Source: CAZRGV01 sp964599655 (GTDB taxonomy: Bacteria > Planctomycetota > Planctomycetia > Isosphaerales > Isosphaeraceae). Taken from it: a stretch of DNA of 17,770 nucleotides. Shown piece after piece: positions 1 to 6,895 of the stretch. Location: NCBI GenBank assembly GCA_964599655.1, contig CAZRGV010000125.1, positions 1 through 17,770 on the forward strand. Reading direction: 5' to 3'. The translations under genes and the position numbers were made by a program. The notes below the pieces were generated by a model. The model saw nothing but the letters and a program-made list of their open reading frames with translations. It did not search any database and was not told the DNA's origin. How positions within the stretch are numbered: position 1 is the stretch's first letter; the number at the start of each line of letters is the position of its first letter.

Positions 1-196
1 AGGCGAGGTCCGCGATCGCGGCCTCGTCGGCTCCGGGACGAACCCGGGTTGCGTCGATATCCTCGATCCGCAAGATCAGGCGCCCGCCCGCGCCTCGAAC
101 AGCTAGCCAGGCGATCAGAAAGGTTCGGGCGTGACCGAGATGCAGGCCACCCGTCGGCGATGGGGCCAGCCGGCCCACGATTGTGGTGGAGGTCAT
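1..196 (-). CDS. gluQ: Glutamyl-Q tRNA(Asp) synthetase (GluQRS), N-terminal part, cut by window edge
   Basis: Only the first 65 codons are present; the gene continues beyond base 1. The start ATG is the complement of 194-196. The visible protein carries a class I aminoacyl-tRNA synthetase nucleotide-binding region: APSPTGGLHLGHAR, with HLGH as the HIGH-type motif at about residues 17-20, then LRIEDIDATRVRPGA. Discriminating glutamyl-tRNA synthetases usually have RIEDTD followed by an R-S pair, whereas RIEDID with a following P-G-A fits GluQRS. GluQRS puts glutamate on the queuosine base of tRNA-Asp in the cytoplasm and lacks the anticodon-binding domain. That absence cannot be checked here, so a GluRS remains possible. 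No strong Shine-Dalgarno sequence precedes the start. The gene is divergent from prfB across a 166-bp spacer. Confidence 0.8.
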   Translation of the reverse strand, partial: MTSTTIVGRLAPSPTGGLHLGHARTFLIAWLAVRGAGGRLILRIEDIDATRVRPGADEAAIADLA

Positions 197-362
197 GGGG
201 TGTTCGTCGCGAGTTGTCGGTCCGCGGTTCGACTGGTTCCGCTCGCACATTCCGGATACGATGATCGTACGCACAAGCGACTTGTACCGCGCGGATTTTG
301 TTTCGAGCGAGTCCGATCGGAATCCCGCGGGATTCCGGGTTTTCCCGAGAGGTTATGCTGTC
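197..362. promoter_or_regulatory. Divergent gluQ/prfB spacer with two perfect dyads
   Basis: This 166-bp spacer must hold the start signals of two divergent genes. It contains a 13-bp dyad at 257-269 (TACGAT-G-ATCGTA) and a 20-bp perfect palindrome at 318-337 (CGGAATCCCGCGGGATTCCG). The second ends 25 bp before the prfB start and precedes a GAGAGG Shine-Dalgarno-like stretch at about 347-352. I see no clear sigma-70 promoter hexamers. A role as operator, or as a leader hairpin in the prfB mRNA, is inference. Confidence 0.45.
318..337. repeat. 20-bp perfect palindrome upstream of prfB
   Basis: CGGAATCCCGCGGGATTCCG equals its own reverse complement over all 20 bases. The next outward pair (T317 and G338) does not match. 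As RNA it could form an 8-bp stem with a CGCG loop just ahead of the prfB ribosome binding site. As DNA it could bind a dimeric regulator. Confidence 0.7.
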
Positions 363-1482
363 ATGGATGCCGACTTGAAGCGCGACGCCAAGGGCGTCAT
401 CGACCGGATCGTTAACCTGCGAGACTCTCTTTGACTTGAGCGACAAGCAAGCCCGTCGCGAGGAACTGACCCGGGAGATGGAAAGCCCAACCTTCTGGAA
501 CGACCAGGAGAAAGCCAAGCAGATCATCCAAGAGATCAAGACGCTCAACGGTGTCCTCAAGCCGTTCGAGGCGCTCGTCCGCCAGGCCGACGATCTCGAA
601 GTCCTGATCGAGATGGCCGAGGAGGTTGGCGACGACTCGCTCGATGAGGAGATTCGCCAGGCCAAGCAGAGGGCGGACTCGGATTTCGAGAGTTTCGAGC
701 TGCGCTCGATGCTCTCGGGCCAGAACGACCACTGCAACGCGTTCGTGACGATCCACGCGGGGGCCGGCGGCACCGAAGCCTGCGACTGGGCCGAGATGCT
801 CCTTCGCATGTACATGATGTGGGCCGAAGCGAAGGGCTACAAGGTCGAGATTCAGGACCGCGAGGAAGGTGGCGCCGCCGGAATCCAGACCGCGACGATC
901 AAGATCAACGGGGAGTACGCGTACGGCTATCTCAAGGGGGAGGCCGGCGTACACCGCCTCGTGCGGATCAGCCCCTACGACGCGAACGCGAGGCGGCAGA
1001 CCTCGTTCGCCTCGGTCGACGTGCTGCCCGAGGTCGATGAAACCATCGACATCGAAATTCGCGAGTGCGACCTGAAGCGCGACGTGTTCCGCTCGGGCGG
1101 CCCCGGCGGACAGCACCAGAACAAGACCGAGTCGGGCGTGCGGTACACGCACCTCCCGACCGGTATCGCCGCCGAGAGCCGCAGCGAACGCTCGCAGCAC
1201 AAAAACGACGCCAACGCCCTGGCGGTGCTCAAGGCCAAGCTCATTCGCATGGAGGAAATGAAGCGCGAGGCCGAGTACGCCAAAATGTATGACGAGAAGG
1301 GGGAAATCAGCTTCGGAAGCCAGATCCGCAACTACGTCTTGCAGCCGTATCAGCTCGTCAAGGACGTCCGTACCGGCTTCGAGTCGACCAACCCCGGCAA
1401 GGTGCTCGACGGCGATCTTGACGGCTTCATCGACTCCTACCTGAGGTACAAGCTCGCCCAGGGGGAGGCAAAGACGGCGTGA
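363..1482 (+). CDS. prfB: Peptide chain release factor 2 (RF2), expressed through a programmed +1 frameshift
   Basis: RF2 recognises UGA and UAA in the ribosomal A site and triggers peptide release. The first reading frame starts at ATG 363 and gives 23 residues ending RDSL before an in-frame TGA at 432-434. Skipping T432 continues as GAC TTG AGC in the next frame to the stop at 1480-1482, giving 372 residues (joined 363-431 and 433-1482), close to the 365 of E. coli RF2. The slippery site CTT TGA C is the canonical one. The GGQ catalytic motif is at residues 248-250 (1105-1113), within GGPGGQHQNKTESG. The codon-recognition tripeptide reads SPY at residues 203-205, where SPF is usual. The N-terminal part is a helical domain. 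Autoregulation is expected: low RF2 allows the shift, high RF2 terminates at the UGA. A TTG start at 436 would make a truncated protein and is not the real start. Confidence 0.97.
419..435 (+). promoter_or_regulatory. RF2 programmed +1 frameshift site
   Basis: CTT (429-431) is followed by TGA (432-434) and C (435). This is the conserved CUU UGA C site at which the CUU tRNA slips one base forward when RF2 is scarce. In E. coli an AGGGGG element three bases upstream stimulates the shift. Here the corresponding stretch is only GCGAGA (419-424), four bases before CTT, so the stimulator looks weaker. The reading frame, the RDSL to D junction and the protein lengths on either side all fit the family. 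Confidence 0.93.
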
Positions 1483-1490
1483 TCGGGCGG

Positions 1491-1517
1491 GGGTGCCGAC
1501 GGCCCAGGTCGGCACCC
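1491..1517 (+). terminator. Strong hairpin after prfB, probable terminator without a T tract
   Basis: GGGTGCCGAC (1491-1500) pairs perfectly with GTCGGCACCC (1508-1517) around a 7-base loop, starting 8 bases after the prfB stop. It is followed by TTCGG, not a T run, so it is either a hairpin-only terminator or an mRNA 3'-end stabiliser. It also argues against using the GTG at 1493 as a start for the next gene. Confidence 0.6.
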
Positions 1518-1540
1518 TTCGGACTCACTCCGACGGCACC

Positions 1541-2161
1541 ATGCTTGAATGCCATCAATCGGATGACCGTTGTTCCATCGGAACCGCCGCGTTTCGGCTC
1601 GAATTCGTCTGGATCGGCGACCGATGGACGCATGGACTTCTGACGGGGCCTGTCCCCCCAGCGCCCGGAACCTGGCAACCGCTGGTCCTCGCCGTCGAGT
1701 CGGACCCGGCGCGGGACGGACCTCGGCGAGTGGTCAGCCCCACGTTTCAGGAGCTCCACCTGGAGACGGGCGGCGACGCTCCGAGGGCCTTGCTCGTTGG
1801 GCAGTCGGGCCCACATCATTTCTCGGCGGTCTTCACGGTCCAGGAACGGGCCGTTGGCGTGACCATTGAGGTGGAAGTCGCCGACCGCTGTCGCGCCGAG
1901 ATCGACGCGATGGCGAGCACTTACCAGGTGGATCGTCCTCCGGGGGCTCTGCGGGAAGCCACTCCGGCCCAAGCCACATGGGATCTAGGCGATCCGACGG
2001 CAAACGTGCTAGTCTTCGAAGGGGTCGCATCGGCCCAGGTCGGTGTCTCCGAGGGGGGACGGCGGGCCACTCGGGTTCAAGCGGGAACCGTGATCGAACC
2101 CCGGCGGGCGACACATTGCTGGTCCTATCGGTGGCGCTACGTCACGGGTGGGATGTCCTGA
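1541..2161 (+). CDS. Hypothetical protein, about 206 residues, family not recognised
   Basis: I do not recognise this protein. The frame is open from a GTG at 1493, but that codon lies inside the hairpin behind prfB, so I prefer ATG 1541 (MLECHQSDDRC). It sits between prfB and glyA on the same strand, 76 bp before glyA. The sequence has alternating hydrophobic stretches suggestive of beta strands (FRLEFVWIGDRW, VTIEVEVADRC, NVLVFEGV) and ends in an aromatic and basic segment, HCWSYRWRYV. There is no signal peptide or membrane segment, so it is probably cytoplasmic. Codon use resembles the neighbours. No clear Shine-Dalgarno precedes ATG 1541, so the start is uncertain. A small beta-sandwich protein is possible but is inference only. 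Confidence 0.65.
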   Translation: MLECHQSDDRCSIGTAAFRLEFVWIGDRWTHGLLTGPVPPAPGTWQPLVLAVESDPARDGPRRVVSPTFQELHLETGGDAPRALLVGQSGPHHFSAVFTVQERAVGVTIEVEVADRCRAEIDAMASTYQVDRPPGALREATPAQATWDLGDPTANVLVFEGVASAQVGVSEGGRRATRVQAGTVIEPRRATHCWSYRWRYVTGGMS

Positions 2162-2186
2162 TCGCGTGGGATGGGCGAGAGAACAC

Positions 2187-2202
2187 CGCGACGCTCGTCG
2201 CG
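2187..2202. repeat. Short dyad upstream of glyA
   Basis: CGCGACG (2187-2193) and CGTCGCG (2196-2202) are perfect inverted arms around CT, 35 bp before the glyA start. In DNA this rich in CG such a dyad is not rare. It may be a leader hairpin or may mean nothing. Confidence 0.35.
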
Positions 2203-2237
2203 CCGCCTCGCGGTTTCGAAACGGACGGAGATGACGG

Positions 2238-3505
2238 ATGGGTTTTCTCGAAGATTTGGACCCCCAGGTGTTTCGGGCGATCGTCGCCGAAGAGGAGCGC
2301 CAGCGCGACGAACTCGAGTTGATCGCCTCGGAGAACTACACCAGCCGAGCCGTCATGGAGGCCGTTGGCTCGGTCTTGACCAACAAGTACGCCGAGGGAC
2401 TGCCGGGCCGACGCTACTATGGCGGCTGCGAGAACGTCGACACCTCGGAGTCGCTGGCGATCGAGCGCGCCAAGGCCCTCTTTGGAGCCGAGCACGCCAA
2501 CGTGCAACCGCATTCGGGGGCCTCGGCCAACCAGGCGGTTTATTTCGCGGCGCTGGAGATCGGCGACACCGTCCTGGCCATGGACCTGGCCCAGGGTGGC
2601 CACCTCACCCATGGCATGAAACTGAACTTCTCCGGGCGCTGGTACAACACGATCGGCTACGGCCTTGACCCGAAGACCGAGCAGATTGACTACGACCAGG
2701 TGGCCGTCCTGGCTCGTGAGCACAGGCCGAAGCTGATCCTCGCCGGTGCCAGCGCCTACTCGCGAATCATCGACTTCGATCGATTCGCCGAGATCGCCCG
2801 GGAGGTCGGCGCGGTCTTGTTCGTCGACATGGCCCACATCGCCGGACTCGTCGCGGGCGGTCATCATCCCAACCCCACGCCGTTGGCCGACTTCGTTTCG
2901 ACGACCACGCACAAAACCTTGCGAGGACCTCGCGGCGGGATCGTCCTTTGCAAGTCCAACTGGGCCAGGAAGCTCGATTCCGCGGTTTTCCCAGGGTTGC
3001 AGAGCGGCCCGCTGGAGCACGTCAGCGCGGGCAAGGCCGTTTGCTTTGGCGAGGCGCTTCGTGACGATTTCAAAGCCTATGGGGCCCAGATCATTGCCAA
3101 CGCCAAGACGCTCGCCGACGAGTTGACGCGCGCGGGGTTCCGCCTCGTTTCGGGAGGGACGGATAACCACCTGATCCTGATCGACATGACCTCCAAGGGA
3201 CTGACCGGCAAGATCGCCGAGGCGGCCCTCGGGCGGGCCGGGATCACGGTCAACAGGAACCTGATTCCTTTCGACGCNNNNNNNNNNNNNNNNNNNNNNN
3301 NNNNNNNNNNNNNNNNNNCATGGGAACGCCGGCCCTGACGACTCGTGGCATGAAGGAAGACGCCATCCGGAAGATCGCCGGCTGGATCGTCCAGGTCCTG
3401 GCGAACCCGGACGATGAAGAGCAAGCCAACCGTGTCCGCGCCGAGATCCGAGAGTTCGTCCAGGATTACCCGGTTCCGGCGGATACAACCCCGGTTCGTG
3501 CCTGA
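2238..3505 (+). CDS. glyA: Serine hydroxymethyltransferase, interrupted by an assembly gap
   Basis: This is a PLP enzyme that converts serine and tetrahydrofolate to glycine and methylene-tetrahydrofolate in the cytoplasm. ATG 2238 follows GGAG at 2227-2230. Family motifs include LIASENYTS near residue 30, GRRYYGGCE near residue 55, FVDMAHIAGLVA, and TTTHKTLRGPRGG with the PLP-binding lysine at residue 226 (codon 2913-2915; K229 in E. coli). The N run at 3278-3318 follows IPFD. Beyond it the protein resumes as GTPALTTRGMKE in a different frame and ends at 3503-3505. The 41 Ns are not a multiple of three, which is what shifts the frame. The gene is probably intact in the organism. It is convergent with the membrane-protein gene, 17 bp away. 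Confidence 0.96.
3278..3318. other. Assembly gap (41 N) inside glyA
   Basis: Bases 3278-3318 are all N. Both flanks are conserved glyA, so the missing piece should encode roughly the P-x-x-P-x-x-x-S-G-I-R segment of the family. With two known bases before and one after completing codons, the true missing length must be a multiple of three. E. coli-like spacing would give 30, so 41 is likely an estimate. Confidence 0.97.
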
Positions 3506-3522
3506 GGCGCGTCGGGCGGGAC

Positions 3523-5568
3523 CTATCGGCGCGAACTCGGCTCGCGCCGTGACTCCCGGCCGGCGATCTGGTACGCATCGGTGGCGGGGGCTTGATCGGG
3601 GTCGAATTGAGGTCGGACTCGATAGACCGCGTAATCCCCATCGATGTGAAGCAGTTCCATCGGGCCGTCCTTCTCGGGCGGTCCGATCGGAGCACGCGCC
3701 AGGATGTAGGACGCCCCTTGGCGCCTCGCCAGTGCGGCCAGCTCCATGGGACGAAGGTCGTCGAACCTCTGTTCCAGGGCCTTCCGATCCGTCAAATAGG
3801 CCCGAGCAAACGCGGCTGTCGAGCCTTGAAAGGCAACATGCTGGCGGAAACGAGAGGCCCAGTCGGCCAGTCCCGCCGCGTGGTACGGACTGGCCGCGCG
3901 GTTGAACGCAACCGAGCGCAGCGACCAGAGTCGAAAGGTTTTCGGTCCAGGAGGTCCGATGAACCGGGCGTTTCGCGGCGTCTGCTCGCGGCACCAAACC
4001 GCCAGCCGCTCCACGGAATCGACGGGCCATGCTCCGAACCGGCAGTGGGACGCGAGTTTCGTCACCCAGGCCGGCATCGGTCGACCTCCCGCGTCGAAGA
4101 TCGGGGGAAGAACCATCGCGAGCACCGGCAACGTCCAGGCATACGCCACGATTCTCGCCTGTCGAGGTCGGCTCCAGACGATCGCTCGCCCCCAAACCAG
4201 GCCGTGGATGAGACCGACGCCCAGCAGGACTCCCAGCAGGTAGTCGTGGCCTGACTCCGTATCGTTGCGTGAAAGAAATCGCAGACCGAGCCCCAAGAGC
4301 GCGCCCCAAACCAGTTCCGGGCGTTGAAGAGGAAACCGCTCGGCGGCCGAGGTGGCCAGCTCGACCGAGCAGGCCACCACCATCGCCCAATCTCCCGAGA
4401 GACCCGCGACCAGTAAGGTTGCTCGCGCGCGACCGAACCAGGTGCCCCGTTGCCAGAGGGCGCGGACCCAACCGGCGAGAATCAAGACGCAGAGTCCACG
4501 AGCCACGGTGGCCATCCGAAACGGTTGGAACAGGATGAGCCGGAGGTCGCGCCCACCCTCGATTCCCGCCCCGGCGACCATCAGCCCGAGCAAAACGATC
4601 CCGAGGATCACCACCACTCGACGTCGGGCGAGCGGCCAAGAGACGCGATTCGTTCCCGGACCCATGCCGCCCTGAAACAGGGTCCATCCCGCCAGCATGG
4701 GATAGCAGAACCAAGCCAGCCACTGAGGAAATCGCCAGAGATGCGGAATCATGTGCTGTGGGCCTTGGACCCGCGCGCTCAAGAGGTAAAACTCCTCGGG
4801 ATCGAGTCCTTCAAAGAGCCGTCGCCCCTGGGCAAACATGCCGGCCAACGAGGGATACAGGGCCAATCCCAGGATCGCGAGCGCGACGACCAATCGACGA
4901 ACTCGAGCGCCGTTCCAGGTGGACGAACCCTGGACCAACTCCTCACCCTGGCCGGGCCATGGATCGAGCAGGACCCAGCAGGATCCCACCAGCATGGCGA
5001 GTTGAAGTCCCATCGAAGGGTGAATCCAGGCCGCGAGGCCAAGGCACCCCGACGCAATCCAAGGACCTCGCCGGCTGGGTGAGACAACGTGGCCGAGTGC
5101 CAGCCATCCCAGAGCGAGGGCCATGAGACGGTCGAGAAGCATCGCCTCGAACAGGTGGTTCGTCCCGATGTTTCCGGCGTCCGCGGCAAGGAACAGAATG
5201 ACGGCGACGAAACCCACCCCTCGGCCCAATTCCGGCCAGATCCACCGACCAAGCCGTTCGATCGCGTGACACGTCAGGAAAAACGTCAGCGCGAACAGCC
5301 CAAACAGCCCAACCGAAAGCCCGAATGGCCGGCTTGCGGCATCGAGCAAGGCGAGGTAGCCCCGGTGCGGGTTGAAGACGTCGAACGCCCGCACGAACGG
5401 ATCGTCCTGAAAAAGCTGGGGGTCCTGTCGATGCAGAAGCAAGGGGAGCCGATAGGCCTGATCGCCGTCTCGACTGTGGTAGCCTCGAAGCGTAAGATAC
5501 ACGCCAAGGAGGGTCAGAAACACGACCCAACGTGGGATTTTGTCAAAACTTCTGTCGACTTCCGACAT
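3523..5568 (-). CDS. Large polytopic membrane protein, GT-C-like architecture (possibly DUF6798 type)
   Basis: The 681-residue protein starts at the complement of 5566-5568, behind GGGGGAGAGG, a good Shine-Dalgarno stretch. Residues 13-30 form a first membrane helix. A loop rich in charged residues (GYHSRDGDQAYRLPLLLH) follows, then about ten more hydrophobic helices up to roughly residue 500. The last 170 residues are soluble and contain WCREQTPRNARFIGPPG, then a segment ending YAVYRVR. A first extracytoplasmic loop with acidic residues, many helices and a C-terminal soluble domain recalls GT-C membrane glycosyltransferases, and the W-x-R-E-x-T-P-x-x-A-x-F motif recalls planctomycete DUF6798 proteins as I remember them. 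The substrate is unknown. It lies 90 bp downstream of the cvpA-like gene on the same strand, so the two may be co-transcribed. Confidence 0.85.
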   Translation of the reverse strand: MSEVDRSFDKIPRWVVFLTLLGVYLTLRGYHSRDGDQAYRLPLLLHRQDPQLFQDDPFVRAFDVFNPHRGYLALLDAASRPFGLSVGLFGLFALTFFLTCHAIERLGRWIWPELGRGVGFVAVILFLAADAGNIGTNHLFEAMLLDRLMALALGWLALGHVVSPSRRGPWIASGCLGLAAWIHPSMGLQLAMLVGSCWVLLDPWPGQGEELVQGSSTWNGARVRRLVVALAILGLALYPSLAGMFAQGRRLFEGLDPEEFYLLSARVQGPQHMIPHLWRFPQWLAWFCYPMLAGWTLFQGGMGPGTNRVSWPLARRRVVVILGIVLLGLMVAGAGIEGGRDLRLILFQPFRMATVARGLCVLILAGWVRALWQRGTWFGRARATLLVAGLSGDWAMVVACSVELATSAAERFPLQRPELVWGALLGLGLRFLSRNDTESGHDYLLGVLLGVGLIHGLVWGRAIVWSRPRQARIVAYAWTLPVLAMVLPPIFDAGGRPMPAWVTKLASHCRFGAWPVDSVERLAVWCREQTPRNARFIGPPGPKTFRLWSLRSVAFNRAASPYHAAGLADWASRFRQHVAFQGSTAAFARAYLTDRKALEQRFDDLRPMELAALARRQGASYILARAPIGPPEKDGPMELLHIDGDYAVYRVRPQFDPDQAPATDAYQIAGRESRREPSSRR
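3527..3549. terminator. GC-rich hairpin at the glyA / membrane-protein convergent junction
   Basis: CGGCGCGA (3527-3534) and TCGCGCCG (3542-3549) form a perfect 8-bp stem with a 7-base loop. It starts 22 bp after the glyA stop and lies over the last codons of the convergent gene. No T tract follows in either direction. It could act as a shared terminator, but the call is tentative. Confidence 0.4.
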
Positions 5569-5658
5569 CCGTGTCGCCTCTCCCCCAATGCGCGGAAGGG
5601 CCGAGTCGCGGTCCCGGCCGGCCGGCGTCGCGGAGTCTGACGCGATCGGTTCGATCGG

Positions 5659-6495
5659 TCAATCGGAGTTCGTCGGAAGGTCAAGCCCAAGGGCGCGCAA
5701 CTGCTCGTCCAGGGCTCGCCGAAAGTCGGGCGCCTTCGGGTCGAGCCGGGAGGCGCGGGGCAGGCTGAGGGTTCGGGGTCGGCTCGCGGTCTGAACGGGC
5801 CCGGCGGGGGGTTTGGATCCAGAACGGGATCGCTCACCCGTCGCGTCCGGCGGCGTGGGCGGCTTCGACGGGGGTCGCGTCTCGTCGGCGACCGGAGCGG
5901 GCGTTGGGTTCGTTTCGTCGCGGTTCTCGCCCGGTCGCGCCGAGTCGTCCCAGAAGCCACGGCGTCGGACATGAGCCACGAACGACTGAACGGGCGTCGA
6001 GCTCCAGATCCGATCGGCGGGCTGGTACTCGGCCGACCAGGCCAGCGCCTTCGACGCCTTGGCCTGCTCCTCGACCACACCGCCCGGCTTGACGTAGCCG
6101 GGCGCGTACTTGACGATCGCCGAGGCCAGGAAGGCGGAAGCGATCAGGCCCTTGGCCGCTCCCAAGGCGAAACCGGCTCCCTGGTCGCCGCGATTCGGCT
6201 CGGGATCACCGTAAGGGCTCTTGCGGCGGGCCTTGACGATCATCCTCGCCACGCCCGACGTGACCACGTAGGACAGAACGGCCGAACTCCACCAGAGGAG
6301 GCGGTCGAGCACCTCGGGCTGGATCGAAGGCAGATATTCCTTGGCGAACGGACGAATCTGGTCACGGACCGGGTCGGCCAGGTAAACGCAGCCCACCAGC
6401 GCCGCCAGGTCGATGGCCTGGAGCAGGAATCCCTTGAACCAGCCTCGGATCGCCCAGATCAGGACGAAGACACCAAGAGCCAGGTCCAACCCCAT
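5659..6495 (-). CDS. CvpA-family membrane protein with a proline-rich C-terminal tail
   Basis: The frame is open further upstream, but the start at the complement of 6493-6495 (MGLDLALGVFVL) follows GGGGTGAGG and gives a normal CvpA N-terminus, so the protein has 278 residues. Hydrophobic helices lie near residues 4-20, 23-42, 66-84 and 108-130. The G-W-F-K-G-F-L-L-Q turn after helix 1 and the DQGAGFALGAAKGL segment before helix 4 are typical of CvpA (colicin V production) proteins of the inner membrane, whose exact role is unresolved. From about residue 180 a hydrophilic tail rich in Pro, Arg, Ser and Thr, typically disordered, ends in a short segment (DFRRALDEQLRALGLDL) that looks helical. 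It may be the first gene of a two-gene unit with the downstream membrane protein, and is divergent from the FG-GAP lipoprotein gene. Confidence 0.88.
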   Translation of the reverse strand: MGLDLALGVFVLIWAIRGWFKGFLLQAIDLAALVGCVYLADPVRDQIRPFAKEYLPSIQPEVLDRLLWWSSAVLSYVVTSGVARMIVKARRKSPYGDPEPNRGDQGAGFALGAAKGLIASAFLASAIVKYAPGYVKPGGVVEEQAKASKALAWSAEYQPADRIWSSTPVQSFVAHVRRRGFWDDSARPGENRDETNPTPAPVADETRPPSKPPTPPDATGERSRSGSKPPAGPVQTASRPRTLSLPRASRLDPKAPDFRRALDEQLRALGLDLPTNSD

Positions 6496-6895
6496 GATCC
6501 TCACCCCTTCCGCGTTGCATCTCGTGGATCGCCTACTCGCAGGTTCGTCGGCTGGAAGTCGATCTTGGAAAAAATCAGTCGGCCGTATCGTTAGTGATCG
6601 GCCGAACCGACCCGCGACATCAGTCGAACTCCCACGATTGAGGACATCGGTCAACCAGGAAGCGGAAACGGCCAGACGGTCCGTACTTATTCTAAACGGC
6701 CAAGTTCGCGAGGGGCTTGAATTTCGTTCCGCGATTCGAACAACAGGCCGGAGACAAATCCGGTGCCATCGTGTTACGATCGTTGAGGTCGCGAAACGGC
6801 CCCTTGGACGCGGCTCGCACGCTCCCGATCCTGTCCTCATCCCCGTTTTTTTCTCGTCGAGGCCGGTCGCAACGCTCCCAGAGGAGTCTCACTTC
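6496..6895. promoter_or_regulatory. 400-bp divergent spacer between the cvpA-like and FG-GAP lipoprotein genes
   Basis: I see no gene here. Frames open across it are upstream runs of the two flanking genes and lack family sequence. It holds an imperfect dyad at 6580-6604: CGGCCG, T, ATC, a short centre, then GATCGGCCG, which is 9-bp arms with one bulged base. There is a seven-T run at about 6845-6852, and the GAGGAG Shine-Dalgarno of the lipoprotein gene lies at 6881-6886. TATTCT near 6682 could be a -10 box but has no fitting -35. Promoters for both genes must lie here, but I cannot place them. Confidence 0.4.

Noticed and set aside
412..1515. Long minus-strand open frame antisense to prfB (367 codons)
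   Set aside because: It mirrors the GC-rich codons of prfB and has no family motif. prfB is certain from the frameshift site, GGQ and SPY.
2238..3338. glyA as a pseudogene or frameshifted gene
   Set aside because: The frame change coincides exactly with the N run, whose length is not a multiple of three. Both flanks are conserved.
6413..6895. Upstream extension of the FG-GAP lipoprotein frame into the cvpA-like gene
   Set aside because: The extension lacks protein-like sequence, while ATG 6896 has GAGGAG and starts a proper lipoprotein signal.
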